This document shows, one piece after another, positions 1-5,342 of a stretch of DNA of 5,661 nucleotides. Each line of letters begins with the position of its first letter. Position 1 is the stretch's first letter. Where the stretch lies: the NCBI GenBank assembly GCA_937863215.1, contig CALMFQ010000353.1:1-5661 (forward strand), written 5' to 3'. The stretch is from an uncultured Pseudomonadota bacterium. Its GTDB lineage: Bacteria > Pseudomonadota > Gammaproteobacteria > Burkholderiales > SCOH01. Made by a program: the position numbers and the translations under genes. The notes below the pieces were generated by a model, which was given only the letters and a program-made list of their open reading frames with translations, ran no database searches and was not told where the DNA came from.

Positions 1-754
1 CGACCGCCAGGCTGGCGAGCTGCGCCTGGCCCTTGCCCAGCATCAGCCCGGCCACGCCGCGCTGCGACTCGGTCTGCACGCTCAGTTTGCCGGCATCGAT
101 AGTGCCTTTGCCGGCTGCGTCCAGGTGGATTCCCGGCAGCAGCGCATCGACGTCGTAGCGGTTATAGTCACCGGCGTAGTTCAGCCCCGATTGCAGGCCG
201 TTCCATTTGACCTTGACGCCGCTGATCGCTTCTTCATAGTCGAATGCCGGGATGCCGATGCGCATGTCGCCATCGTTGTTGAAGGCGATGCGGTTTTCGA
301 TGCGGATCGGCGGCTGGTCGCCGAAGAATGGCTTGAGCGCCTTTTTCGCCTCGGCACTGAGCAGCAGTTCGGTTTCGACGCGCGCTTTCAGCGGCCGCAG
401 GTTGAAGCTGCCCAGCAGCGGCAGCGGGCCGTGCTGGATGCGGTTGCGATATTTGATGCGGATCGGTGTGTATGGCTTGTCGGCAAATTTCAAATATGCC
501 TGGTACGGCCAGGTGAGGCTGTCGGACAGTTCCAGCTCAACCGTCTGCTCGGCGCTGAACCAGCCGCGCTGATAGCTCGACTGCTTGACAATGAAGTACG
601 GCAGTTTGCCGATCTGCGCCAGCTGCTGCTGCATGGCTTTTTCCGCACCGACTCCGGCCCACCAGCTTGCTGCGCCATATGCCACCAGCACCCCGGCCAG
701 ACCGCCCAAACCGTACTGCAACTTTTTGCTCACCGCCAACCCCGACTCTGTCAT
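1..754 (-). CDS. DUF945 (YdgA-like) family protein, C-terminus cut by window edge
   Basis: Read on the minus strand, this frame is open from an ATG at 754-752 to the left edge, giving 251 codons with no stop. Residues 13-34 form one hydrophobic segment just after a KK pair, so the protein is probably anchored in the inner membrane with the rest in the periplasm. Features typical of DUF945 are visible: YQRGWFSAEQ at 61-70, an IQHGPLPLLG block near 106-115, then beta-rich sequence rich in NG, GD and DG turns. The family is usually 400-500 residues, so roughly half is missing. Its molecular function is unknown, and I assign none. A GTG at 733-731 is an alternative start that would give the more usual short N-terminus (residues SKKLQYG directly after Met); neither start has a good ribosome binding site. 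It is divergent from the mscS-type gene. Family call is from remembered motifs; the reading frame itself is clear. Confidence 0.85.
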   Translation of the reverse strand, partial: MTESGLAVSKKLQYGLGGLAGVLVAYGAASWWAGVGAEKAMQQQLAQIGKLPYFIVKQSSYQRGWFSAEQTVELELSDSLTWPYQAYLKFADKPYTPIRIKYRNRIQHGPLPLLGSFNLRPLKARVETELLLSAEAKKALKPFFGDQPPIRIENRIAFNNDGDMRIGIPAFDYEEAISGVKVKWNGLQSGLNYAGDYNRYDVDALLPGIHLDAAGKGTIDAGKLSVQTESQRGVAGLMLGKGQAQLASLAV

Positions 755-868
755 CCATCCGGCCCGACCGGGCCACCCGTTCCGGCCCGTATCTTAACAG
801 AGACTTGTCGATCGCCTGCTGCGCGCGGGTTAAAATTCGTGCCTCGATTCAATCGGCTGCAATTGCGC
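755..868. promoter_or_regulatory. Divergent intergenic region between DUF945 gene and mscS-type gene
   Basis: These 114 bases must hold promoters for both outward-facing genes. For the minus-strand gene the best -10 match is TAAGAT at 796-791, with no convincing -35. For the plus-strand gene it is TAAAAT at 831-836, with TTGTCG at 805-810 as a poorly spaced -35 (20 bases). Next to the DUF945 start there is a short GC hairpin, GGCCC 761-765 and GGGCC 770-774 with a 4-base loop. The octamer CCGGCCCG occurs twice as a direct repeat, at 759-766 and 782-789. Both -10 calls are weak. Confidence 0.35.
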
Positions 869-2158
869 ATGAAAAACTTCCAAACCCATAATCTGCTGCT
901 CGAATCGCTCGACGATGTCGTACGGGTCGATGTGTTCTGGCAGCTGGCAGTGCTGGTGCTGGCGCTGGCGCTGGCCTGGCTGATCAACCGCTATCTGCGT
1001 TCCAGGCTGGTCAGCACCAGCCGCTGGGGCGAATTCGGCGCTGCCAGCTTCGACCGGGTGCTGTTTCCGCTGTCGACTTACGGCTTCGTGTGGCTCGGCA
1101 GCATGATCCTGTCCGAATTCTACCGGGTGCGGGTGTTGAAGCTGGCGGCACCGCTGCTGCTGGCGATGGCGGCGATCCGGCTGGCGGTGTACCTGCTGCG
1201 CTATGTGTTTCCCGATTCCGGCTGGGTGACACGTTCCGAGCGTTATATCGCCGCCTTCATCTGGATCGGCTTTGCCCTGCACATTACCGGCGTGCTGCCG
1301 GAAGTGCAGCAGACGCTGGACGATTTCGGCTTCGCCGTCGGCAAGAATCGTATCTCGCTGTGGTTGCTGCTGACCGGCACGCTGTCGTTCGGCGGCACGG
1401 TGATCGCGGCGATGTGGCTGGGCAGCTTCATCGAACGCCGGGTGATGCAGGCCGGCGAGCTGGACATGAGTCTGCGGGTGGTGTTCACCAAGATCATCCG
1501 TGCCGCACTGATCGTGGTCGGCGTGCTGGTCGCGTTGCCGCTGGTGGGCATCGATCTGACCATGCTGTCGGTGTTCGGCGGCGCGTTCGGCGTCGGGCTG
1601 GGGCTGGGGCTGCAGAAGATTGCCAGCAATTATGTCAGCGGTTTCGTGATCCTGCTCGATCGCTCGATCCGCCTTGGCGATCTGGTGCAGATCGACAACC
1701 GCATGGGTGAAATCACCCGTCTGACCGGGCGCTACGTGGTGGTGCGCGGTGGCGATGGCAGCGAGGCGATCATTCCCAACGAGACGCTGGTGACTTCGAC
1801 GGTGCTCAATCTGTCGTATTCCAACCGTGACATGCGCGTGGTGTTGCCGGTGCAGGTGAGCTACGCATCGGATCTGGATCTGGTGAACCGGGCGCTGCTC
1901 GAAGCCGTCGCCGAGCACCCAAGGTTGAAGCCGGAGCCAAAGCCGGCGGTGTTGCTGAAATCGTTCGGCGAGAGCGGCATCGACATGGAGCTGGCCGTAT
2001 GGCTGGCCGACCCGCAGAACGGCATGGCGTCGTTCCGCTCCGAGGTGAACCGTGCCATCTGGGACAGCTTTCGCCGTTACGGCATCGAAATTCCGTATCC
2101 GCAACGCGAGATACGCGACAAGAGCCGCGAGGGGCTGGCCAATGTTCAAACAAAGTGA
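869..2158 (+). CDS. MscS-family mechanosensitive ion channel
   Basis: A 429-residue inner-membrane channel expected to open under membrane tension and release solutes during osmotic downshock. Hydrophobic segments lie near residues 23-40, 64-82, 89-113, 124-142, 162-186 and 208-227. The glycine/alanine-rich pore helix follows at about 229-262, with GVGLGLGLQK at 241-250 and NYVSGF at 254-259. The beta domain follows (RSIRLGDLVQI 265-275, DGSEAIIPNETLV 296-308, then NLSYSN), and the C-terminal alpha/beta domain ends in the usual GIEIPYPQREI (405-415). At 429 residues it is longer than E. coli MscS (286), because of extra N-terminal membrane helices, as in larger MscS relatives such as YnaI or YbdG. 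I chose ATG 869: the open frame runs further upstream, but that part is non-coding in character and lies over the divergent gene. No clear Shine-Dalgarno is visible before this ATG, so the start is less certain than the family. Transcription probably ends at the terminator at 2240-2274. Confidence 0.94.
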   Translation: MKNFQTHNLLLESLDDVVRVDVFWQLAVLVLALALAWLINRYLRSRLVSTSRWGEFGAASFDRVLFPLSTYGFVWLGSMILSEFYRVRVLKLAAPLLLAMAAIRLAVYLLRYVFPDSGWVTRSERYIAAFIWIGFALHITGVLPEVQQTLDDFGFAVGKNRISLWLLLTGTLSFGGTVIAAMWLGSFIERRVMQAGELDMSLRVVFTKIIRAALIVVGVLVALPLVGIDLTMLSVFGGAFGVGLGLGLQKIASNYVSGFVILLDRSIRLGDLVQIDNRMGEITRLTGRYVVVRGGDGSEAIIPNETLVTSTVLNLSYSNRDMRVVLPVQVSYASDLDLVNRALLEAVAEHPRLKPEPKPAVLLKSFGESGIDMELAVWLADPQNGMASFRSEVNRAIWDSFRRYGIEIPYPQREIRDKSREGLANVQTK

Positions 2159-2172
2159 ACGCGTGTAAACTT
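2153..2172. promoter_or_regulatory. Operator-like inverted repeat over the mscS-type stop codon (FabR/DesT-like?)
   Basis: AGTGAACGC at 2154-2162 faces GTGTAAACT at 2163-2171 as an imperfect inverted repeat; extended to 20 bases, 7 of 10 half-site positions are symmetric. It covers the mscS stop codon and abuts the candidate -35 of the desaturase promoter. From memory, it closely resembles the operator bound by the TetR-family repressor DesT upstream of Pseudomonas aeruginosa desaturase genes (AGTGAAC then GTTGACT around the same centre). No regulator gene lies in the window. The symmetry is seen; the identity of the binding protein is inference. Confidence 0.4.
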
Positions 2173-2199
2173 GCCGGTCGGTGCCTTGATGCATATCAA
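2171..2199 (+). promoter_or_regulatory. Candidate sigma-70 promoter for the desaturase
   Basis: TTGCCG (2171-2176) and TATCAA (2194-2199) are separated by 17 bases, each matching 4 of 6 consensus positions. Transcription would begin near 2206, leaving a leader of about 145 bases that contains both hairpins before the desaturase ATG at 2350. No better promoter was found between 2275 and 2335. The -35 touches the inverted repeat at 2153-2172, so repression by occlusion would be possible. Based on consensus matching by eye only. Confidence 0.35.
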
Positions 2200-2223
2200 C
2201 CGTAAACGGTAATGTTTGCGGTT
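2198..2223 (+). repeat. Hairpin 1 in the mscS-desaturase gap
   Basis: AACCGTAAAC (2198-2207) pairs with GTTTGCGGTT (2214-2223) over 10 pairs including one G-U, with a 6-base loop. It is followed by only a few more T residues (2224-2225), so alone it is a weak terminator. A smaller nested alternative, ACCGT/ACGGT (2199-2203 with 2206-2210), would compete with it. It lies 16 bases before the stronger terminator hairpin. Confidence 0.55.
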
Positions 2224-2239
2224 TTATGTTGCTGCATGT

Positions 2240-2274
2240 GCCCTCGTCGAATATTCGCATCGGCGGGGGCTTTT
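2240..2274 (+). terminator. Intrinsic terminator after the mscS-type gene
   Basis: GCCCTCGTCGA (2240-2250) pairs with TCGGCGGGGGC (2260-2270) over 11 pairs, two of them U-G, around a 9-base AU-rich loop. TTTT (2271-2274) and more AT-rich sequence follow. It is about 80 bases past the mscS stop codon and 75 bases before the desaturase ATG, so it probably ends the channel transcript. If the desaturase promoter lies upstream of it, it would sit in the desaturase leader and act as an attenuator. Confidence 0.7.
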
Positions 2275-2335
2275 CATATTCAGCGCTTCCCTAACACTGG
2301 CTGGCACCATGGGCGCAGAAAAACGGCTTTTGAGC

Positions 2336-2340
2336 AAGGA
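2336..2340 (+). promoter_or_regulatory. Ribosome binding site deciding the desaturase start
   Basis: AAGGA lies 9 bases before ATG 2350. The open frame extends further upstream, with in-frame ATGs at 2212 and 2236, but those would place the terminator hairpin inside the coding sequence and have no comparable site. This fixes the start at 2350. Confidence 0.75.
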
Positions 2341-2349
2341 TCGGGGTTT

Positions 2350-3543
2350 ATGGAATATCTGTTGGGTCTGGTCGATTTGCCATGGTGGGGCTATATCGTC
2401 GTCGCGTTGAGTCTGACGCATGTCACCATTGCATCGGTCACCATTTTTCTGCATCGGCATCAGGCGCATCGCGCGCTCGACCTGCATCCGCTGGTCAGCC
2501 ATTTCTTCCGTTTCTGGCTATGGTTGACCACCGGCATGATCACCAAGGAGTGGGCGGCGATTCACCGCAAGCACCACGCCAAATGCGAAACCGAAGAAGA
2601 CCCGCACAGCCCGCAGATCCTCGGCATCAACAAGGTGCTGTGGGATGGTATCGACCTGTACCGCAAGGCCTGTCTCGACCGCAGCATCCCGGAAAAATAC
2701 GGCCACGGCACTCCGGACGACTGGATCGAACGCAACCTGTACGCAGCGCACAATACTGCCGGTATCGCCGTGATGGCGGTGATCGATCTGCTGCTGTTCG
2801 GCGTGCACGGCATCACCATCTGGGCGGTGCAGATGATCTGGATTCCGCTGTTTGCCGCCGGCGTGATCAACGGCATCGGCCACTACTGGGGTTATCGCAA
2901 CTTCGAGAACGAAGACGCATCGACCAATGTGTTTCCGCTCGGCATCCTGATCGGCGGCGAAGAGCTGCACAACAACCACCACACCTTCGGTACCTCGGCC
3001 AAGCTGTCGTACCAGTGGTGGGAATTCGATATCGGCTGGATGTATATCCGCATTCTGGAAATCTGCGGTCTGGCCAAGGTGCGCCGCGTGGCGCCGACGG
3101 TGAAGGTGGTCGAGGCCAAGCCGATGGTCGATTTCGACACCCTGCAGACGGTGATCGCCAACCGCTACCAGATCGCCGCGCAATACGCCATGCAACTGAA
3201 GACGACCGTTGCCGGCGAGATCGAGCAATTGCGCGCCTCGGCCAAGCTGCCGCAGGCGCCGGACTGGAACCCGGCCAAGCAGATGCGCCTGTGGCTGAAG
3301 CAGGAAGCCAAGCACATCGAACCGGCCGACCAGATCCGCCTGACGCTGTTGCTGGAACAGAGCAAGCTGCTCGATACCGTTTACTCGATGCGCCAGGAGC
3401 TGTCGCAATTGTGGGAACGCTCGTCGGCATCCAAGGAACAGTTGCTGAAACAGCTGCAGGACTGGTGCAAACGTGCTGAAGCCAGCGGTATTGCCTCGCT
3501 GCAGGAGTTTTCGCAGCAGCTGCGCGGTTATGCCATGGCATAA
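2350..3543 (+). CDS. Membrane fatty acid desaturase (DesA-type, delta-9-like)
   Basis: A 397-residue di-iron membrane desaturase that should introduce a cis double bond into acyl chains of phospholipids or acyl-CoA using O2 and an electron donor. All three histidine boxes are present: HRHQAH at 35-40, HRKHH at 72-76 and HNNHH at 207-211 within GGEELHNNHHTFG. The extra ligand motif GHYWGYRNF is at 177-185 (H178). Hydrophobic stretches near 14-33, 48-64, 137-155 and 156-176 fit the usual four membrane spans. The catalytic part ends near 250. About 145 further residues form a mostly helical, charged tail, including LWERSSASKEQLLKQL (354-369) and DWCKRAEASGIASL (371-384). From memory, similar tails occur on Pseudomonas DesA-type enzymes and resemble the end of ISL3-family transposases. 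Regulation by a FabR/DesT-like repressor is possible from the upstream repeat. Acyl-lipid versus acyl-CoA substrate cannot be decided here. Confidence 0.94.
   Translation: MEYLLGLVDLPWWGYIVVALSLTHVTIASVTIFLHRHQAHRALDLHPLVSHFFRFWLWLTTGMITKEWAAIHRKHHAKCETEEDPHSPQILGINKVLWDGIDLYRKACLDRSIPEKYGHGTPDDWIERNLYAAHNTAGIAVMAVIDLLLFGVHGITIWAVQMIWIPLFAAGVINGIGHYWGYRNFENEDASTNVFPLGILIGGEELHNNHHTFGTSAKLSYQWWEFDIGWMYIRILEICGLAKVRRVAPTVKVVEAKPMVDFDTLQTVIANRYQIAAQYAMQLKTTVAGEIEQLRASAKLPQAPDWNPAKQMRLWLKQEAKHIEPADQIRLTLLLEQSKLLDTVYSMRQELSQLWERSSASKEQLLKQLQDWCKRAEASGIASLQEFSQQLRGYAMA
3528..3543. repeat. 16-base perfect palindrome over the desaturase stop codon
   Basis: TTATGCCATGGCATAA reads identically on both strands and includes the last four desaturase sense codons in part plus the TAA stop. 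Within it, CATAAT (3539-3544) matches 5 of 6 positions of a -10 box for the Rid-family gene, though I see no matching -35. It could be an operator for the downstream gene or a chance result of codon choice. Confidence 0.5.
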
Positions 3544-3570
3544 TTCGGCGCTGATGCCGTTTCGATCGTC

Positions 3571-3603
3571 GCAGGGCCGGCATTCGCCGGCCTTGCTGTT
3601 TTT
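3571..3603 (+). terminator. Intrinsic terminator after the desaturase
   Basis: GGCCGGC (3575-3581) and GCCGGCC (3586-3592) form a perfect 7-pair stem with loop ATTC. The stem extends outward by four more pairs (one G-U), from 3571 to 3596. TGTTTTT follows at 3597-3603. This is the strongest terminator in the window. It ends one base before the ribosome binding site of the next gene, so it leaves no room for a promoter between terminator and gene. Confidence 0.85.
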
Positions 3604-3608
3604 GGGAG
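3604..3608 (+). promoter_or_regulatory. Ribosome binding site of the Rid-family gene, abutting the terminator
   Basis: GGGAG lies 6 bases before ATG 3615, in a good position. It starts directly after the T-run of the terminator. Folding of the terminator hairpin would leave it single-stranded, so translation should not be blocked once a transcript reads through. Confidence 0.8.
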
Positions 3609-3614
3609 AAAAAA

Positions 3615-3977
3615 ATGAGCCTGCAGCGTTTCCATGTCGGCCCGCGTTATTGCGAATACGTGATTCACAACGGCACCATCTACCTGTCCGGCCAGGTGCC
3701 GGACGATGCCAGCCAGGATATCGGCGGCCAGACCCGCCAGGTGCTCGATTACATCGAGCGCTGGCTGACCGAAGCCGGCAGCCACCGCGGCAACATCGTC
3801 AGCGCGACGATCTATCTCGCCGATCTGGCCGACTACGACGGCATGAACGCGGTGTGGGACGCATGGCTGCCGCAGGGCTGCGCGCCGGCACGCGCCACGG
3901 TACAGGCCAGGCTGGCCAGGCCGGAATGGAAGGTCGAAATCCAGATCGTCGCTGCGGTCAGCGTCAATAGAGCCTAG
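3615..3977 (+). CDS. Rid-family (YjgF/YER057c/UK114) protein
   Basis: A 120-residue cytosolic protein of the family whose best-known member, RidA, is a trimeric enzyme hydrolysing reactive enamine/imine intermediates released by PLP enzymes. Visible family features are IYLSGQVP at 22-29, IVSATIYLADLADYDGMN at 61-78, WDAWLP at 81-86, PARATVQA at 91-98 and WKVEIQIVAAV at 105-115. The substrate carboxylate-binding arginine (R105 in E. coli RidA) corresponds to R93, and the glutamate E120 to E108. The cysteine following that arginine in E. coli RidA is absent (ATV instead of SCV). With the start at GPRYCEYVIHNG, this resembles the YoaB-like branch more than true RidA, so deaminase activity is not certain. 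The start has a clear ribosome binding site. Its stop TAG (3975-3977) overlaps the stop of the convergent reductase gene. Family very likely, substrate unknown. Confidence 0.92.
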   Translation: MSLQRFHVGPRYCEYVIHNGTIYLSGQVPDDASQDIGGQTRQVLDYIERWLTEAGSHRGNIVSATIYLADLADYDGMNAVWDAWLPQGCAPARATVQARLARPEWKVEIQIVAAVSVNRA

Positions 3978-5275
3978 CGCCCGATCAGATTCAGCCCGCA
4001 GACGCGGATGGTTTCGCCGTTGACACCGCCGGCCTCCGGCCGCGCCAGGAACGTCACCAGCTCCGCCACATCCTGCGGCAGGCCGCCTTGCGACAAGGCG
4101 TTGAAGCGTCGTGCCACTTCGCGGATCATGAATGGTATCGCCGCCGTCATCGGCGTTTCGATGAAGCCGGGCGCCACCGCGTTGACGCTGATGCGGCGGT
4201 TCGCGATTGCCGGTGCCAGCGCACGGGTCAGGCCGATCAGCCCGGATTTGGCCAGCGCGTAGTTGCTCTGCCCGGCATTGCCGGCAATACCGGAAATCGA
4301 CGACAGGAACACGATCCGCCCCTCATCGTTGAGGCCGTTCTGCGCCAGCGATTCGGCCAGATGGTAGGGCGCATGCAGATTCACATCCAGCGCCATCTGC
4401 CAGGCATCCGGCGGCATGCGCTTGAAGCGCTTGTCGCGCGTCACGCCGGCGTTGTTGACCAGCACGTCCAGCCCGGCACCCAGTTCCGCCGCCTTGTTGC
4501 GGATTTGCTGCGGCGCATCGATAGCGGTGATATCGAGCGCCAGCGCATGGCCGCCGATGCGCGCCATGCCGGTTTCCAGTTGCGGATTGCCGGGCCGGTC
4601 GATGCCGATCAGCTGCGCGCCTTCGGCAACGAATTGTTCGGCGATGGCCAGGCCGATTCCCTGTGCCGCGCCGGTGACGGCGACAATCTTGCCTTGCAGC
4701 GAACCGGGTTTGAGCCCCAGATGGCGCCGCGGCTGCGTGACGGCGATGCTCTGGCCGGTGATGAATGCCGAGCGGCACGACAGCAGGAACGCCAGCCACG
4801 GCAGCGCCGCTTCTTCGCCGCGCGCCACCACCTGCAGCTGGTTGACGGTAACGCCGCTGCTGCCGAATTCCTTGGCCAGACTCTTGCAGAAGCCGGTAAC
4901 CGCCTCGGCAATCGTTGCGCGTTGCCAGTCCACGCCACAGGTGGCACTGGTCAGCAGCACGATGCGGTCGTTGGCGTGCAGTTGTGCCGCCTGCTGCTGC
5001 AACAGCGCCAGCAGGCCGTCGAGCGAGCGCAGATCGGTCCAGCCGGTGGTATCGACCACCAGCCCGTGGCGCTGCGTGGCGCCATGCTGACGCAGACTGG
5101 GAACGGTGAGATCGATAAAGCCGCCCTGGCCGAGATAGGTATACGCCAGGTCGGTGAGTTCGTCTTCCTGCCACGCGCCGCTGGCACGCTGCAGTATCGG
5201 CGCCGCGGGAATCGGCGCGCCAAGGGCGCGAATCAGTTTGAGCCACGTTGGATTATTGTTTTGCGCAGCGGACAT
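3974..5275 (-). CDS. Two-domain 3-oxoacyl-ACP/CoA reductase (FabG4-like, high-molecular-weight FabG)
   Basis: A 433-residue short-chain dehydrogenase that should reduce 3-oxoacyl thioesters to 3-hydroxyacyl thioesters. The active C-terminal domain (about 192-433) has the nucleotide motif TGAAQGIG (201-208), NNAG (274-277), N299 in DVNLHAP, S326, and the catalytic Y339-x3-K343; S326 and Y339 are spaced as in E. coli FabG. An aspartate at the end of the second strand (D226 in LIGIDRPG) suggests NADH rather than NADPH. Ordinary FabG is about 245 residues; the extra N-terminal 190 residues match the build of mycobacterial FabG4 and look like a decayed SDR copy without catalytic residues. FabG4-type genes are often beside thiolase and MaoC genes, but here the upstream neighbour is srkA, on the same strand about 67 bases away. 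The ATG at 5275 has AGG (5288-5286) 10 bases upstream. TAGAAT at 5312-5307 may be a -10 of its own. Choice of ACP or CoA substrate is unresolved. Confidence 0.92.
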   Translation of the reverse strand: MSAAQNNNPTWLKLIRALGAPIPAAPILQRASGAWQEDELTDLAYTYLGQGGFIDLTVPSLRQHGATQRHGLVVDTTGWTDLRSLDGLLALLQQQAAQLHANDRIVLLTSATCGVDWQRATIAEAVTGFCKSLAKEFGSSGVTVNQLQVVARGEEAALPWLAFLLSCRSAFITGQSIAVTQPRRHLGLKPGSLQGKIVAVTGAAQGIGLAIAEQFVAEGAQLIGIDRPGNPQLETGMARIGGHALALDITAIDAPQQIRNKAAELGAGLDVLVNNAGVTRDKRFKRMPPDAWQMALDVNLHAPYHLAESLAQNGLNDEGRIVFLSSISGIAGNAGQSNYALAKSGLIGLTRALAPAIANRRISVNAVAPGFIETPMTAAIPFMIREVARRFNALSQGGLPQDVAELVTFLARPEAGGVNGETIRVCGLNLIGR

Positions 5276-5342
5276 GCAAGAAAAACCTGAGTAAAAGCCT
5301 TATGGGATTCTAGTAAAGCCCTGCTGGAATTGCAGTATTTGC
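5276..5342 (-). promoter_or_regulatory. srkA-reductase gap with a possible -10 box
   Basis: This gap of 67 bases is AT-richer than its surroundings. On the minus strand it carries TAGAAT (5312-5307), 5 of 6 matches to a -10 box, but the -35 region 16-18 bases upstream is poor. No intrinsic terminator follows srkA here: only a 4-pair CTGC/GCAG stem without a T-run. Co-transcription with srkA and an internal promoter are both possible. Confidence 0.3.

Noticed and set aside
125..868. N-terminal extension of the mscS-type frame up to 125
   Set aside because: This part lies antisense to the DUF945 gene, which shows real family motifs there, and its own translation has no membrane or domain features. 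The channel fits a start at 869.
1594..1611. G-rich run of repeated GGGGCT units, possible G-quadruplex or microsatellite
   Set aside because: Only three G-runs are present, and the repeat is explained by the alternating GLGLGL of the MscS pore helix.
830..2260. Open frame of 476 codons on the minus strand opposite the mscS-type gene
   Set aside because: Its translation is very rich in H, Q and R with no recognisable motif, as expected for the antisense of a high-GC coding gene. The plus strand has an unmistakable MscS protein.
2212..2349. Earlier start for the desaturase at ATG 2212
   Set aside because: It would encode the terminator hairpin, its added residues are cysteine- and arginine-rich and unlike the family, and the good ribosome binding site is before 2350.
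2382..3479. Open frames of 365 codons (plus, other frame) and 296 codons (2518-3408, minus) over the desaturase
   Set aside because: Both overlap the desaturase fully and show shadow-like composition. The three histidine boxes establish the true frame.
3097..3543. Remnant insertion sequence behind the desaturase
   Set aside because: Transposase-like residues in the tail are in frame with the desaturase. There are no terminal inverted repeats, target duplication or catalytic DDE residues, so it is annotated as part of the protein.
4088..5290. Open frame of 400 codons on the plus strand opposite the reductase
   Set aside because: Composition is a low-complexity mix of R, Q, A and H with no family features. 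It mirrors the SDR gene, whose motifs are complete on the minus strand.
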